The notes under the pieces were generated by a model. It was not told the origin of the DNA and made no database searches. It saw only the letters and a program-made list of their open reading frames with translations. Below, piece by piece: positions 1 through 9,535 of a stretch of DNA of 64,000 nucleotides. The stretch is from Streptomyces sp. TRM68416 (GTDB lineage: Bacteria > Actinomycetota > Actinomycetes > Streptomycetales > Streptomycetaceae): the NCBI RefSeq assembly GCF_014596915.1, contig NZ_JACVWU010000033.1, forward strand, positions 35,435 through 99,434, given 5' to 3'. Positions within the stretch are counted from its first letter, which is position 1. Each line of letters begins with the position of its first letter. Made by a program: the position numbers and the translations under genes.

Positions 1-731
1 AGGTAGACGGCGGTGGAGAAGCCCTGGGTGACGAAGAGGGCGATGGCGAGGCCGGAGACGATCAGCAGGGCGGTCACGGTGTCGGTGCCGCCGTCGGCGC
101 CGGTGACCTGGAGCGAGGTGAGGCTGGCGGGGCCGCGCTCGGCGTGGGCGAAGCCCAGGACCGCGACGACGGCGGCGGCGACGACCTCCAGGACCAGGAA
201 GACGCCGGTGATCCAGGCGTTGGCGCGCAGGTCGAGCAGTCCGGCGAGGGTGGCCAGCAGCATGACTCCGGCGCCCGTCATCGCGGGGTCGAGGTCGACG
301 ATCGGGGCGAGATAGTCGGCCGTGCCCATGGCGATCACCGGCGGCACGATCATGACGACCAGCAGGGAGAGGACGAAGACCAGCCAGCCCGCGAGGCGTC
401 CGGCCAGCGTGGAGACCATCGCGTACTCGCCGCCCGCGCTCGGGACGAGGGTGCCGAGCTCCGAGTAGCAGAAGGCGACGGCGACGCAGAGCAGGGAGCC
501 GATGGCGATCGTCAGGGCGGTGGCCGTGCCGAGCGAGCCGAACAGGTCGGGGACGACCACGAAGAGGGTGGAGGCGGGCGTCACGCAGGAGAGGGTGAGC
601 AGGGTGCCGCCCACGACTCCGATGGACCGCTTCAGCTTCGGCGACGCGGGCGAAGCTGACGAGGCGGGCGAGACGGGCGAGACGGCTGAGACGCCGTCGG
701 TGACGGCGGACTTCTGCAGCGTTTCGGTCAT
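1..731 (-). CDS. APC-family amino acid permease, N-terminal part (runs off the window)
   Basis: The first 243 codons of an integral membrane transporter read leftward from an ATG at 731; the rest lies outside the window. After a Ser/Ala/Pro-rich cytoplasmic leader (about 35 residues) come hydrophobic segments. The first, with GVVGGTLLTLSC, matches the start of TM1 in APC (amino acid-polyamine-organocation) permeases, and ELGTLVPSAGGEYAMV is the conserved TM2-TM3 region of the family. Such proteins are proton- or sodium-coupled amino acid importers. The substrate cannot be told from this part. It has no same-strand partner in the window. Confidence 0.8.
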   Translation of the reverse strand, partial: MTETLQKSAVTDGVSAVSPVSPASSASPASPKLKRSIGVVGGTLLTLSCVTPASTLFVVVPDLFGSLGTATALTIAIGSLLCVAVAFCYSELGTLVPSAGGEYAMVSTLAGRLAGWLVFVLSLLVVMIVPPVIAMGTADYLAPIVDLDPAMTGAGVMLLATLAGLLDLRANAWITGVFLVLEVVAAAVVAVLGFAHAERGPASLTSLQVTGADGGTDTVTALLIVSGLAIALFVTQGFSTAVY

Positions 732-1084
732 GCGGCGGTTCCGATCGGCTCGTGCGGTGAGGGTGCGGGCGGGAGCGTTATCGCCTCCGGCGGCTTCGGT
801 TGTCGTACGTGCTGTTCCTCACTCCCGGCGCTGCATGAAATCCGACGAAAACCGATGCGTCAATGGCTGAATGTCTTCGGATTTCGTGGTCAAAACGCCT
901 CGCCGATCGCGAACTCGGCAGTACGACGTAAGCCGTTCCGCTTCCTTGCCCTGTGCGGGAACCGCAGCGAGCGGGGCGAAAAAACTGCCGGGGTCCGGCA
1001 TACGGACGTGTCAGTGCCCCCCAGTAGAGTCACGCGCCACAGCAGAGGCACAGCGAGGGGTGGGAACACACCGCCGCCGCCCAG
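732..1084. other. Intergenic region upstream of the APC permease
   Basis: No convincing gene. It must hold the promoter of the leftward permease. An 8-bp inverted repeat GAAATCCG (837-844) / CGGATTTC (878-885) could be an operator or hairpin. The right end abuts the truncated lipoprotein reading frame without a usable signal peptide or ribosome binding site. Confidence 0.4.
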
Positions 1085-1633
1085 ATGCAGGCGCTCCAGG
1101 ACGACCCGACGATCCGCACCCTGCTCGTCGACGGCGTGTACTACTACGACGTCGACCCGCAGGCCTCGGGCCCGCTCGCGGGCAAGGAGTGGATGAAGAT
1201 CGACTCCTCCGCCGTGTTCGGCGACAGCGGCAGCGAGGCGTTCAAGTCGGGCGGCGCCGGCGGCAACCCGGCGGACTCCCTGAAGGGCCTGAAGTACGCC
1301 AGTGACGTCGAGGACCTCGGCACGTCGACGGTGAACGGCCGGAAGGCGACCCACTACCGGGCCGTGCTCGACCAGAAGGACATGGGCAAGTTCGAGCACG
1401 CCTACAAGGGCGAGGACAGCGCGATCAACTCGCTCACCGGTGGTGCCGACTCCATGACCATGGACATCTGGGTCGACGACAAGGACCTGCCCGTCCGGCT
1501 GAAGCAGGTGATGGGCCCGATCAAGGTCACCATGGACTTCGGCAAGTTCGGGGCCACGGCCGGGATCGAGGCCCCGCCGGCCGCCGAGACCGCCGACATG
1601 ACCGAGGCGATCAAGGAGGCCAACGGGCAGTAG
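1085..1633 (+). pseudogene. 5'-truncated lipoprotein (LppX/LprG-like family) remnant
   Basis: The 182 codons match in style the C-terminal two thirds of Streptomyces lipoproteins of the LppX/LprAFG-like group: VDGVYYYDVDP, VNGRKATHYRAVLD, MDIWVDDKDLPVRLKQ, a closing beta strand and a short tail. Family members are about 270-290 residues and begin with a lipobox signal peptide; neither is present here. An in-frame TAG at 1025-1027 and the absence of any other start before ATG 1085 show that the 5' part is gone. That ATG has no ribosome binding site, being preceded by a GCC run. I read this as a remnant left by a deletion, though an unsignalled short protein cannot be excluded. Confidence 0.6.
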
Positions 1634-1641
1634 GCACGGCT

Positions 1642-1675
1642 GAGCCCCGGGCACCTGGACAGGTGCCCGGGGCTC
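1642..1675. terminator. Bidirectional hairpin terminator
   Basis: A perfect 15-bp stem (1642-1656 with 1661-1675) and a four-base loop lie between the convergent lipoprotein remnant and mmsA. Confidence 0.8.
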
Positions 1676-1684
1676 GGTGGTGTC

Positions 1685-3187
<1,503 letters not shown>

Positions 3188-3208
3188 GGCTGAACTCCAG
3201 TCAATCCT

Positions 3209-5086
3209 TCACAGAGGGCGGCGTCGGGTCGACACGTGCCGGTCGTACTCATCGCGGGCCTTGACCGCCGACGGGCGGGTCGCGGTCTCGGCCACGGGAA
3301 CATCCCACCAGGCCTGCGCCGGAGGCGCGCCCGACACTGTGTCTGCGGTTTCGGTCTCCACGTAGACACATGTGGGAGTGTCGGCGGCCCGCGCCTCGGC
3401 GAGCGCCTCGCGCAGCTCGCGGACGGTCTTCGCGCGCAGGACGCGCATGCCGAGGCTCGCGGCGTTGGCGGCCAGGTCCACCGGCAGCGGCGCTCCCGTG
3501 TAGGTGCCGTCGGCGGCCTGGAAGCGGTACGCGGTGCCGAACCGCTCGCCGCCGACCGACTCCGACAGGCCGCCGATGGACGCGTACCCGTGGTTCTGCA
3601 CGAGCAACATCTTGACGGCGACGCCCTCCTGCACGGCCGTCACGATCTCGGTCGGCATCATCAGGTAGGTGCCGTCGCCGACCAGCGCCCACACGGGCCG
3701 GTCGGGGGCGGCCATCTTCACGCCGATCGCGGCCGGGATCTCGTAGCCCATGCAGGAGTAGCCGTACTCCAGGTGGTACTGGTCGCGGGACCGGGTCCGC
3801 CAGAGCTTGTGCAGGTCGCCGGGGAGGGAGCCGGCCGCGTTGATGATCACGTCCGTCTCGTCGACGATTGCGTCCAGGGCGCCGAGGACCTGCGGCTGGG
3901 TGGGGCGCACGTCGGGTTCGTCGGCCTCGTAGGCGGCGTCGACGCGCTGCTCCCAGCGCTCCTTGTCCTCGGTGTACTCGGCGCGATAGGCGTCGGTGAC
4001 CCGGTGGGCGTGCATCAGGAGCGCCTCGGTGAGCTCCGCCAGGCCGCTGCGGGCGTCCGCGACGAGCGGCATGCCGGCCATCTTGTGGCCGTCGTAGGGC
4101 GCGATGTTGAGGTTGAGGAAGCGGACGCCCGGCTGCTGGAAGAGCGTGTTGGAGGCGGTGGTGAAGTCGGTGTAGCGGGTGCCGACGCCGATCACCAGGT
4201 CGGCCGTGCGGGCGAGTTCGTCGGCGGTCGCGGTGCCGGTGTGGCCGATGCCGCCGACGTCCTGGGGGTGGTCGTAGGTCAGGGAGCCCTTGCCGGCCTG
4301 GGTGGAGGCGACCGGGATGCCGGTGGCCTCGGCGAACTCGGCGAGGGCCTCCTCGGCACGGCTGTGGTGGACGCCACCGCCGGCCACGACCAGCGGCCGC
4401 CGGGCCGCCCGGACGGCCGTCACGGCCTCGGCCAGCTCGGTCGGGTCGGCGCCCGGTCGGCGTACGACCCAGGTGCGCTCGGCGAAGAACTCCTCGGGCC
4501 AGTCGTACGCCTCCGCCTGCACGTCCTGCGGCAGCGCGAGGGTGACCGCGCCCGTCTCGACGGGGTCGGTGAGCACGCGCATGGCGTTCAGGGCCGCCGG
4601 GATCAGCGCTTCCGGCCGGGTGACGCGGTCGAAGTACTTCGACACCGGGCGCAGGCAGTCGTTGACGCTGAGGTCGCCCGCGTACGGCAGTTCGAGCTGC
4701 TGGAGGACCGGGTCGGCGGGGCGGGTGGCGAAGATGTCGCCGGGCAGCAGCAGGACCGGGAGGTGGTTGATGGTGGCGAGGGCGGCGCCGGTGACCAGGT
4801 TGGTGGCGCCCGGGCCGATCGAGGTGGTGACCGCGTGCGTGGACAGGCGGTTCGACTGGCGGGCGTAGCCGACGGCCGCGTGCACCATGGACTGCTCGTT
4901 GCGGCCCTGGTGGTACGGCATGACATCGCCGTACTCGACGAGTGCCTGGCCGAGTCCGGCGACGTTGCCGTGGCCGAAGATGCCCCAGGTCGCGCCGATC
5001 AGCCGCTGTCGGACGCCGTCGCGTTCGGTGTACTGCGCGGCGAGGAAACGGACCAGCGCCTGTGCGACGGTCAGCCGGGTGGTCAT
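3209..5086 (-). CDS. iolD: 3D-(3,5/4)-trihydroxycyclohexane-1,2-dione hydrolase (IolD)
   Basis: A ThDP-dependent ring-opening hydrolase that converts trihydroxycyclohexanedione to 5-deoxy-glucuronate in inositol catabolism. The 625 residues show the three-domain ThDP fold: the pyrimidine-domain Glu near residue 64 (RNEQSMVHAAVGYA), a central domain, and the diphosphate motif starting GDG at 470 and ending at Asn499 (NHGY). The reading frame stays open far upstream, but the ATG at 5086 overlaps the iolB stop in an ATGA junction, which fixes the start and implies translational coupling. Confidence 0.93.
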   Translation of the reverse strand: MTTRLTVAQALVRFLAAQYTERDGVRQRLIGATWGIFGHGNVAGLGQALVEYGDVMPYHQGRNEQSMVHAAVGYARQSNRLSTHAVTTSIGPGATNLVTGAALATINHLPVLLLPGDIFATRPADPVLQQLELPYAGDLSVNDCLRPVSKYFDRVTRPEALIPAALNAMRVLTDPVETGAVTLALPQDVQAEAYDWPEEFFAERTWVVRRPGADPTELAEAVTAVRAARRPLVVAGGGVHHSRAEEALAEFAEATGIPVASTQAGKGSLTYDHPQDVGGIGHTGTATADELARTADLVIGVGTRYTDFTTASNTLFQQPGVRFLNLNIAPYDGHKMAGMPLVADARSGLAELTEALLMHAHRVTDAYRAEYTEDKERWEQRVDAAYEADEPDVRPTQPQVLGALDAIVDETDVIINAAGSLPGDLHKLWRTRSRDQYHLEYGYSCMGYEIPAAIGVKMAAPDRPVWALVGDGTYLMMPTEIVTAVQEGVAVKMLLVQNHGYASIGGLSESVGGERFGTAYRFQAADGTYTGAPLPVDLAANAASLGMRVLRAKTVRELREALAEARAADTPTCVYVETETADTVSGAPPAQAWWDVPVAETATRPSAVKARDEYDRHVSTRRRPL

Positions 5087-5895
5087 CGGTAACCCTCCGT
5101 GTGGTCGGGGTGGAAGCAGATCCGCCACTCCCGGGTCTCGCCCGGTCCTGCCATGACGTTGAGGTAGTACATGTCGTGCCCGGGCTGGGCGATCGACGGA
5201 CCGTGCCAGCCGTCGGGGACGAGGACGGCGTCGCCGGAGCGGACCTCGGCGAGCACGTCGGCGCCGCCCTCCCGGGAGGGCGACACCCGCTGGTAGCCGA
5301 AGCCGTGCGGGCCGTCGATCTCGAAGTAGTAGATCTCCTCCAGCTCCGACTCCTCGCCGGGCCGGTGCTCGTCGTGCTTGTGCGGCGGGTACGAGGACCA
5401 GTTGCCGCCGGGCGTGACCACTTCCACGGCGATCAGCTTGGCGCAGTCGAAGGCGTCGGCGGAGGCGAAGTTGCGGACGTGGCGGGTGCGGTTGCCGCTG
5501 CCGCGCTGCTCGACGGGGACCTCCGGCGCGGGGCCGTAGCGGGCGGGGAGTCGTCGCTCGCACCTTGCTCCTGCCAAAGCAAAGCGGCCACCCGCGCCGG
5601 AGGCGATCTGTGCCCGGGCGTCCCGGGGGACGTACGCGAAGTCGGAGACTCCCGCGAACACGTTCTCCCGGCCCAGGAGTTGGAACTCGTCAGCATCTAC
5701 TTGCACCGTACAACCGCCGTTGAGGGGCAGCACGATCCATTCGCTGTCCCCCGCGGTGAGGGTATGACTGCCGCCCGCCTCCAGTTCGACGATCCGCAGA
5801 CTGCTGTGGGTCCAGCCGGCCCGCTCGGGGCCGATGTCGAGGACGTGGTGGGCGTCGGCGGTGGTGCCCTTCGGGATGTACAACTCGTGGCTCAT
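5083..5895 (-). CDS. iolB: 5-deoxy-glucuronate isomerase (IolB)
   Basis: A 270-residue cupin-type isomerase that converts 5-deoxy-D-glucuronate to 5-dehydro-2-deoxy-D-gluconate, the step between IolD and the kinase IolC. Seen: the IolB-typical opening HELYIPKGTT, the EWIVLPLNGGCTV barrel strand, and the metal-ligand region NWSSYPPHKHDEHRPGEES followed by EEIYYFEI. Ends ISFHPDHTEGYR-like. It starts 7 bp after the aldolase stop and overlaps iolD by 4 bp, so the operon is tightly coupled. Confidence 0.95.
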   Translation of the reverse strand: MSHELYIPKGTTADAHHVLDIGPERAGWTHSSLRIVELEAGGSHTLTAGDSEWIVLPLNGGCTVQVDADEFQLLGRENVFAGVSDFAYVPRDARAQIASGAGGRFALAGARCERRLPARYGPAPEVPVEQRGSGNRTRHVRNFASADAFDCAKLIAVEVVTPGGNWSSYPPHKHDEHRPGEESELEEIYYFEIDGPHGFGYQRVSPSREGGADVLAEVRSGDAVLVPDGWHGPSIAQPGHDMYYLNVMAGPGETREWRICFHPDHTEGYR

Positions 5896-5902
5896 GCGGT
5901 CC

Positions 5903-6784
5903 TCACAGCAGTCCTACGGCGGTGTCCACGGCCGCGGCCACATCGCCGTCCGCCGGGTACAGCAGCGAACGGCCCACGACCAGGCCCCGCACGGTGGGAA
6001 GTTGGAGGGCGCCGCGCCACTTCTCGTAGGCGCCCTCCTGGTCCTCGCCCACCTCGCCGCCGAGCAGGACCGCGGGCAGCGTGGAGGTCTCCATCACCTG
6101 GGCCATGTCGTCCGGGTTCTCGGTGACCGGGACCTTGAGCCAGGTGTAGGCCGAACTTCCGCCCAGGCCGGAGGCGATGGCGATGGACCGGGTGACGGCC
6201 TCGGCGGAGAGGTCGTTGCCGAGTCTGCCCTCCGGAGTGCGGCGGCTGATGAACGGCTCGACGAACACCGGGAGTCTGCGGGCCGCCATGTCGTCGATGG
6301 CACGGGCAGTGGACTCCAGGGTGTTCAGGGAGCCCGGGTCGTCGTAGTCGATACGGAGGAGCAGCTTGCCCGCGTCGAAGCCGAGGCGCTCGATGTCCTC
6401 GGGGCGGTGGCCGGTGAAGCGGTCGTCGAGTTCGAAGCGGGCGCCTTGCAGGCCGCCGCGGTTCATGGAGCCCATGACGACCTTGTCGTCGAGGACGCCG
6501 AGCAGGAGGAGGTCGTCGAGGATGTCGGCGGTGGCGAGGACGCCGTCGACGCCGGGGCGGGAGAGGGCCAGGCAGAGACGTTCCAGGAGGTCGGCGCGGT
6601 TGGCCATGGCGAGCTTGCGGTCGCCGACGCCGAGGGCTCCGCGGGCAGGGTGGTCGGCGGCGACGATCATGAGGCGGTCGTTGTCGGCGAGCAGGGGCCT
6701 GCGGCGGCGGCGGGCTGCGGCTTCGGCGATCGCCTCGGGGTGGCGGGTGCGGGTGCGGGTCAGCTCCGCGGGGTTGATGGTCAC
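5903..6784 (-). CDS. (beta/alpha)8 aldolase-type protein of actinobacterial iol clusters
   Basis: 293 residues with a TIM-barrel fold: VAADHPARGALGVG near residue 45, a Lys/Asp-rich centre (GKLLLRIDYDD), PVFVEPFISRR and a terminal GLVVGRSLLYP phosphate-binding strand. These are features of DeoC/fructose-bisphosphate aldolase relatives. Proteins of this kind (Corynebacterium glutamicum Cgl0159-like) sit in actinobacterial inositol clusters. Position suggests it cleaves 2-deoxy-5-keto-gluconate-6-phosphate, the IolJ step, because no other aldolase is present; that role is inference. The GTG start at 6784 overlaps the iolC stop (GTGA), so it is translated together with the kinase. Confidence 0.82.
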   Translation of the reverse strand: MTINPAELTRTRTRHPEAIAEAAARRRRRPLLADNDRLMIVAADHPARGALGVGDRKLAMANRADLLERLCLALSRPGVDGVLATADILDDLLLLGVLDDKVVMGSMNRGGLQGARFELDDRFTGHRPEDIERLGFDAGKLLLRIDYDDPGSLNTLESTARAIDDMAARRLPVFVEPFISRRTPEGRLGNDLSAEAVTRSIAIASGLGGSSAYTWLKVPVTENPDDMAQVMETSTLPAVLLGGEVGEDQEGAYEKWRGALQLPTVRGLVVGRSLLYPADGDVAAAVDTAVGLL

Positions 6785-7890
6785 TTCGTCGCCTCGGCTT
6801 CGCCTTCGGCGTGTGTGTTCCCACCCGCACCACCCGTGCTGCTTTCGTCGTCGGGTGCGGGTGGCCCCTGTGGGGCGGGAGCGCCGTCGGCGGGTGCGGG
6901 TGCGGGTGGGGTTTGGGGGGCGGGGGCGCCGTTGGTGGGTGCGGGTACTGATCCTGTTGTCAGGGCTGTCTTGATTTCGTCGCTTGTCGGCATCGCCGAG
7001 CTGCACTCCAGGCGGGAGGCGACGATGGCGCCTGCCGCATTGGCGTGGCGCATGATCGTCTCCAGGTCCCAGTCGTTGAGGAGGCCGTGGCACAGGGAGC
7101 CGCCGAAGGCGTCGCCGGCGCCGAGGCCGTTGAGGACGTGCACGGGAAGGGGCGGGACCTCGGCCTGCTCGCCCTTGCGGTTGACGGCCAGGACGCCCTT
7201 CGGGCCCTGCTTGACGACCGCGAGTTCGACTCCCGCGTCCAGCAGCGCCCGCGCCGCCGCGTGCGGTTCGCGCAGGCCGGTGGCGACCTCCACCTCGTCG
7301 AGGTTGCCGACGGCGACGGTGGTGTGGCGCAGGGCCTCGGCGTAGAAGGGGCGGGCGGCCTCGGGGTCGGCCCAGAACATCGGGCGCCAGTCGAGGTCGA
7401 AGACCGTGGTGCCGGACTTGGCCCGGTGGGCGAGGGCGGCGAGGGTCGCGGTACGGCTGGGCTCCTCGCTCAGGCCCGTGCCGGTCACCCAGAAGACGCG
7501 GGCGTCACGGACGGCGTCGAGGTCGAGCTCGTGGGCGTCGATCTCCAGGTCGGGGGCCTTGGGCCGACGGTAGAAGTACAGCGGGAAGTCGTCCGGCGGG
7601 AAGATCTCGCAGAAGGTGACCGGGGTGGGCAGTCCCCGCACCGGGGTGACCCAGCGGTCGTCGACGCCGAAGTCCCCGAGGGCCTGGCGCAGATAGGTGC
7701 CGAAGGGGTCGTCGCCGGTACGGCTGATGAGGGCCGTACGCCGGCCCAGCCGCGCCGCGGCTACCGCGACGTTCGCCGCCGAGCCGCCCAGGAACTTGCC
7801 GAAGGATGTGACCTGCGGCAACGGGACGCCCGTCTGCAGCGGATAGAGGTCCACTCCGATCCGCCCCATGGTGATCAGGTCGTACGCCAT
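6781..7890 (-). CDS. iolC: 5-dehydro-2-deoxygluconokinase (IolC), PfkB family, with a Pro/Ala-rich tail
   Basis: Phosphorylates 5-dehydro-2-deoxy-D-gluconate in inositol catabolism. It carries both PfkB signatures: GGSAANVAVAAARLG near residue 35, and LNGLGAGDAFGGSLCHGLL with the catalytic Asp. The start is ATG 7890, preceded by GAAGGGA. The kinase body ends near residue 312. The last 57 residues (313-369) are a low-complexity Pro/Ala/Gly tail with repeated GAPAPQ-like units and an acidic end, longer than the usual 320-340 residue family. It is the first gene of the leftward iol operon. Confidence 0.92.
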   Translation of the reverse strand: MAYDLITMGRIGVDLYPLQTGVPLPQVTSFGKFLGGSAANVAVAAARLGRRTALISRTGDDPFGTYLRQALGDFGVDDRWVTPVRGLPTPVTFCEIFPPDDFPLYFYRRPKAPDLEIDAHELDLDAVRDARVFWVTGTGLSEEPSRTATLAALAHRAKSGTTVFDLDWRPMFWADPEAARPFYAEALRHTTVAVGNLDEVEVATGLREPHAAARALLDAGVELAVVKQGPKGVLAVNRKGEQAEVPPLPVHVLNGLGAGDAFGGSLCHGLLNDWDLETIMRHANAAGAIVASRLECSSAMPTSDEIKTALTTGSVPAPTNGAPAPQTPPAPAPADGAPAPQGPPAPDDESSTGGAGGNTHAEGEAEATK

Positions 7891-7907
7891 CGCGTTCCCT
7901 TCGTATC

Positions 7908-8013
7908 GGCTCTCCCGGATTTCTAGCCCCGAGCGTGGAGCCCTGTCAATGTTTTGTCCAGACATTCGGACGAGACCTTGACAGGGGTGCGGCACGCGCC
8001 GAAGCTGGCCGCC
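7908..8013. promoter_or_regulatory. Divergent iol promoters with a GntR-like operator between them
   Basis: Two outward-facing TTGACA boxes form an inverted repeat: TGTCAA at 7944-7949 (leftward -35) and TTGACA at 7978-7983 (rightward -35). Leftward: an 18-bp spacer, then TAGAAA about 7920-7925, which suits transcription start near 7908-7912 for iolC. Rightward: a 17-bp spacer, then GAAGCT (8001-8006), which places the start at or next to the ATG at 8014. Between them, TGTC-CA-GACA (7955-7964) resembles GntR/HutC-type operators. Boxes are seen directly; the regulator is inferred. Confidence 0.6.
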
Positions 8014-8940
8014 ATGACGCCGTTGTCACCTCAGTCATCCCAGTCCTCACTGTCACGCATCCGGATCGGATCGGCCCCCGACTCCTGGGGCGTGTGGTTC
8101 CCCGACGATCCCCAGCAGGTGCCCTGGCAGCGCTTCCTCGACGAGGTCGCCGAGTCCGGCTACGAGTGGATCGAGCTGGGGCCGTACGGGTACCTCCCGA
8201 CCGATCCGGCCGTGCTCGCCGAGGAGACGGCCCGACGTGGCCTGAAAGTGTCGGCCGGCACGGTCTTCACCGGGCTGCACCACGGCACGGACGTGTGGGA
8301 CAAGACCTGGGCCCACGTCGCGGACAACGCGGTGCTCGCGCAGGCCATGGGCGCCTCCCACCTCGTCGTCATCCCCTCCTTCTGGCGGGACGACAAGACC
8401 GGGGAGGTGCTGGAGCCCTCCTCACTGACGCCGGAACAGTGGCGCAACCTCACCTCGCTGACCGAGCGGCTCGGGCAGCGGGTGCGGGATGAGTACGGCC
8501 TGCGGATCGTCGTCCACCCGCACGCCGACACGCACATCGACAGCGAGGAGAACGTGGTGCGGTTCCTGGACGGGACCGACTCCTCGCTCGTCTCGCTGTG
8601 CCTGGACACCGGGCACTACGCCTACTGCGGCGGCGACAGCGTCAAGCTCATCGAGACGTACGGGGAGCGGATCGGCTACCTGCACCTGAAGCAGGTGGAC
8701 CCGGAGATCCTGGCGGACGTGCGGGCGAAGGGGACGCCGTTCGGGCCGGCGGTGGCACAGGGCGTGATGTGCGAGCCGCCGGGTGGCGTGCCCGCGCTGG
8801 GGCCCGTCCTGGAGGCCGCGCAGAAGCTGGACGTCGACCTGTTCGCGATCGTCGAGCAGGACATGTACCCGTGCGATCCGGACAAGCCGCTGCCCATCGC
8901 CCAGCGGACTCGGGCGTTTCTTAGGTCCTGCGGAGCGTAA
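8014..8940 (+). CDS. IolE/IolH-like sugar phosphate isomerase/epimerase
   Basis: 308 residues of the xylose-isomerase-like TIM-barrel superfamily. Seen: IRIGSAPDSWGVWFP at the first strand, a GYEWIELGPYGYLP strand, metal-ligand segments IVVHPHADTH and SLCLDTGHYAYCGGD, HLKQVDP and IVEQDMYP. This layout is that of inosose dehydratase (IolE) and IolH-type enzymes, and divergence from iolC supports an inositol role; which of the two reactions it performs is not settled. I chose ATG 8014 because the promoter spacing predicts a leaderless mRNA beginning there; an upstream in-frame ATG at 7954 would fall inside the promoter. A hairpin overlaps its stop codon. Confidence 0.8.
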   Translation: MTPLSPQSSQSSLSRIRIGSAPDSWGVWFPDDPQQVPWQRFLDEVAESGYEWIELGPYGYLPTDPAVLAEETARRGLKVSAGTVFTGLHHGTDVWDKTWAHVADNAVLAQAMGASHLVVIPSFWRDDKTGEVLEPSSLTPEQWRNLTSLTERLGQRVRDEYGLRIVVHPHADTHIDSEENVVRFLDGTDSSLVSLCLDTGHYAYCGGDSVKLIETYGERIGYLHLKQVDPEILADVRAKGTPFGPAVAQGVMCEPPGGVPALGPVLEAAQKLDVDLFAIVEQDMYPCDPDKPLPIAQRTRAFLRSCGA

Positions 8941-8952
8941 GCGCTCCGCAGG
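8927..8952 (+). terminator. Hairpin overlapping the stop codon of the IolE/IolH-like gene
   Basis: An 11-bp perfect stem (8927-8937 with 8942-8952) and a TAAG loop that includes the TAA stop. No U-tract follows, as is usual in Streptomyces. Confidence 0.65.
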
Positions 8953-9288
8953 GGGCGCGATATTCGTCTGCGGCACCGTTGGGGCTGGTCGCGCCCCGCG
9001 GCGGAGCCGCATATCCGACACAGCCCCGCGCCCCTTCGGGGCGCTGTCAATGCGCCGCGCCTTCACTCCCGCGTACGCCTTTGCCTCACCTGTGTCACAA
9101 ACGCCCCCCTTGTGTCACGCATGTCGCGTGTACGCGGGTCCTGCGTCACACCCGGTGCACAGGCCCTGCCCGGGCGTCGGGCGCCGTCGTTCACGGGGCA
9201 CAGGCTTTGTGATCGCCAGCGCAGCGCCCGGTACCCCCGACGGCCACCCCCCGGCCGCCGCCGCGGCGCGCGCAGGGAGGTGCCACTC
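8953..9288. repeat. Gene-free segment with Streptomyces-type intergenic palindromes
   Basis: Contains a GCGCCCC-TTCG-GGGCGC type palindrome at 9028-9044, downstream of a GGCGGAGCCGC palindrome near 9001-9010. This pairing is common between Streptomyces genes. Two direct TGTGTCAC octamers (9091-9098 and 9111-9118), 20 bp apart, lie upstream of the small HTH gene and could be its operator. No coding signal seen. Confidence 0.5.
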
Positions 9289-9489
9289 ATGACCGACCGA
9301 CGGCTCTGGTCCTACAAGGAGATCGCGGCGCACATCAGGGTGCAGCCCGACACCGTGCGGTCCTACCGCAAACACGGGCTGCTGCCACCGCCCGACCACG
9401 TGGAGGGCGGTAAACCCTTCTGGTACGCCGACACCGTGCGGTCCTGGGTGGCGTCCCGGCCGGGCAACCGGGGGCGCAGGGCGGACTGA
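9289..9489 (+). CDS. Small helix-turn-helix DNA-binding protein (66 aa)
   Basis: Sixty-six residues made up almost wholly of one winged-helix-like DNA-binding unit: LWSYKEIAAHIRVQPDTVRSYRKHGLLPPPDHVEGGKPFWYADTV has the MerR/excisionase-type helix-turn-helix with a following wing. The start is ATG 9289, with GGGAGG at 9275-9280. Such mini-regulators are frequent in Streptomyces; their targets are unknown. It stands alone, convergent to the alcohol dehydrogenase. Confidence 0.75.
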   Translation: MTDRRLWSYKEIAAHIRVQPDTVRSYRKHGLLPPPDHVEGGKPFWYADTVRSWVASRPGNRGRRAD

Positions 9490-9507
9490 CCGCCGGGCGG
9501 CGCGGCG

Positions 9508-9535
9508 CCTGTGCCCCCGTCCCCCGGGGCACAGG
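9508..9535. terminator. Hairpin between convergent HTH and alcohol dehydrogenase genes
   Basis: A 10-bp stem (9508-9517 with 9526-9535) and a C-rich loop, directly at the 3' end of both genes. Confidence 0.65.

Noticed and set aside
3236..5092. Long open frame opposite iolD
   Set aside because: Same reason; the iolD product has all ThDP motifs.
7954..8013. Upstream ATG at 7954 as start of the IolE/IolH-like gene
   Set aside because: It would place the promoter inside the gene and adds a leader without family similarity; no ribosome binding site is present.
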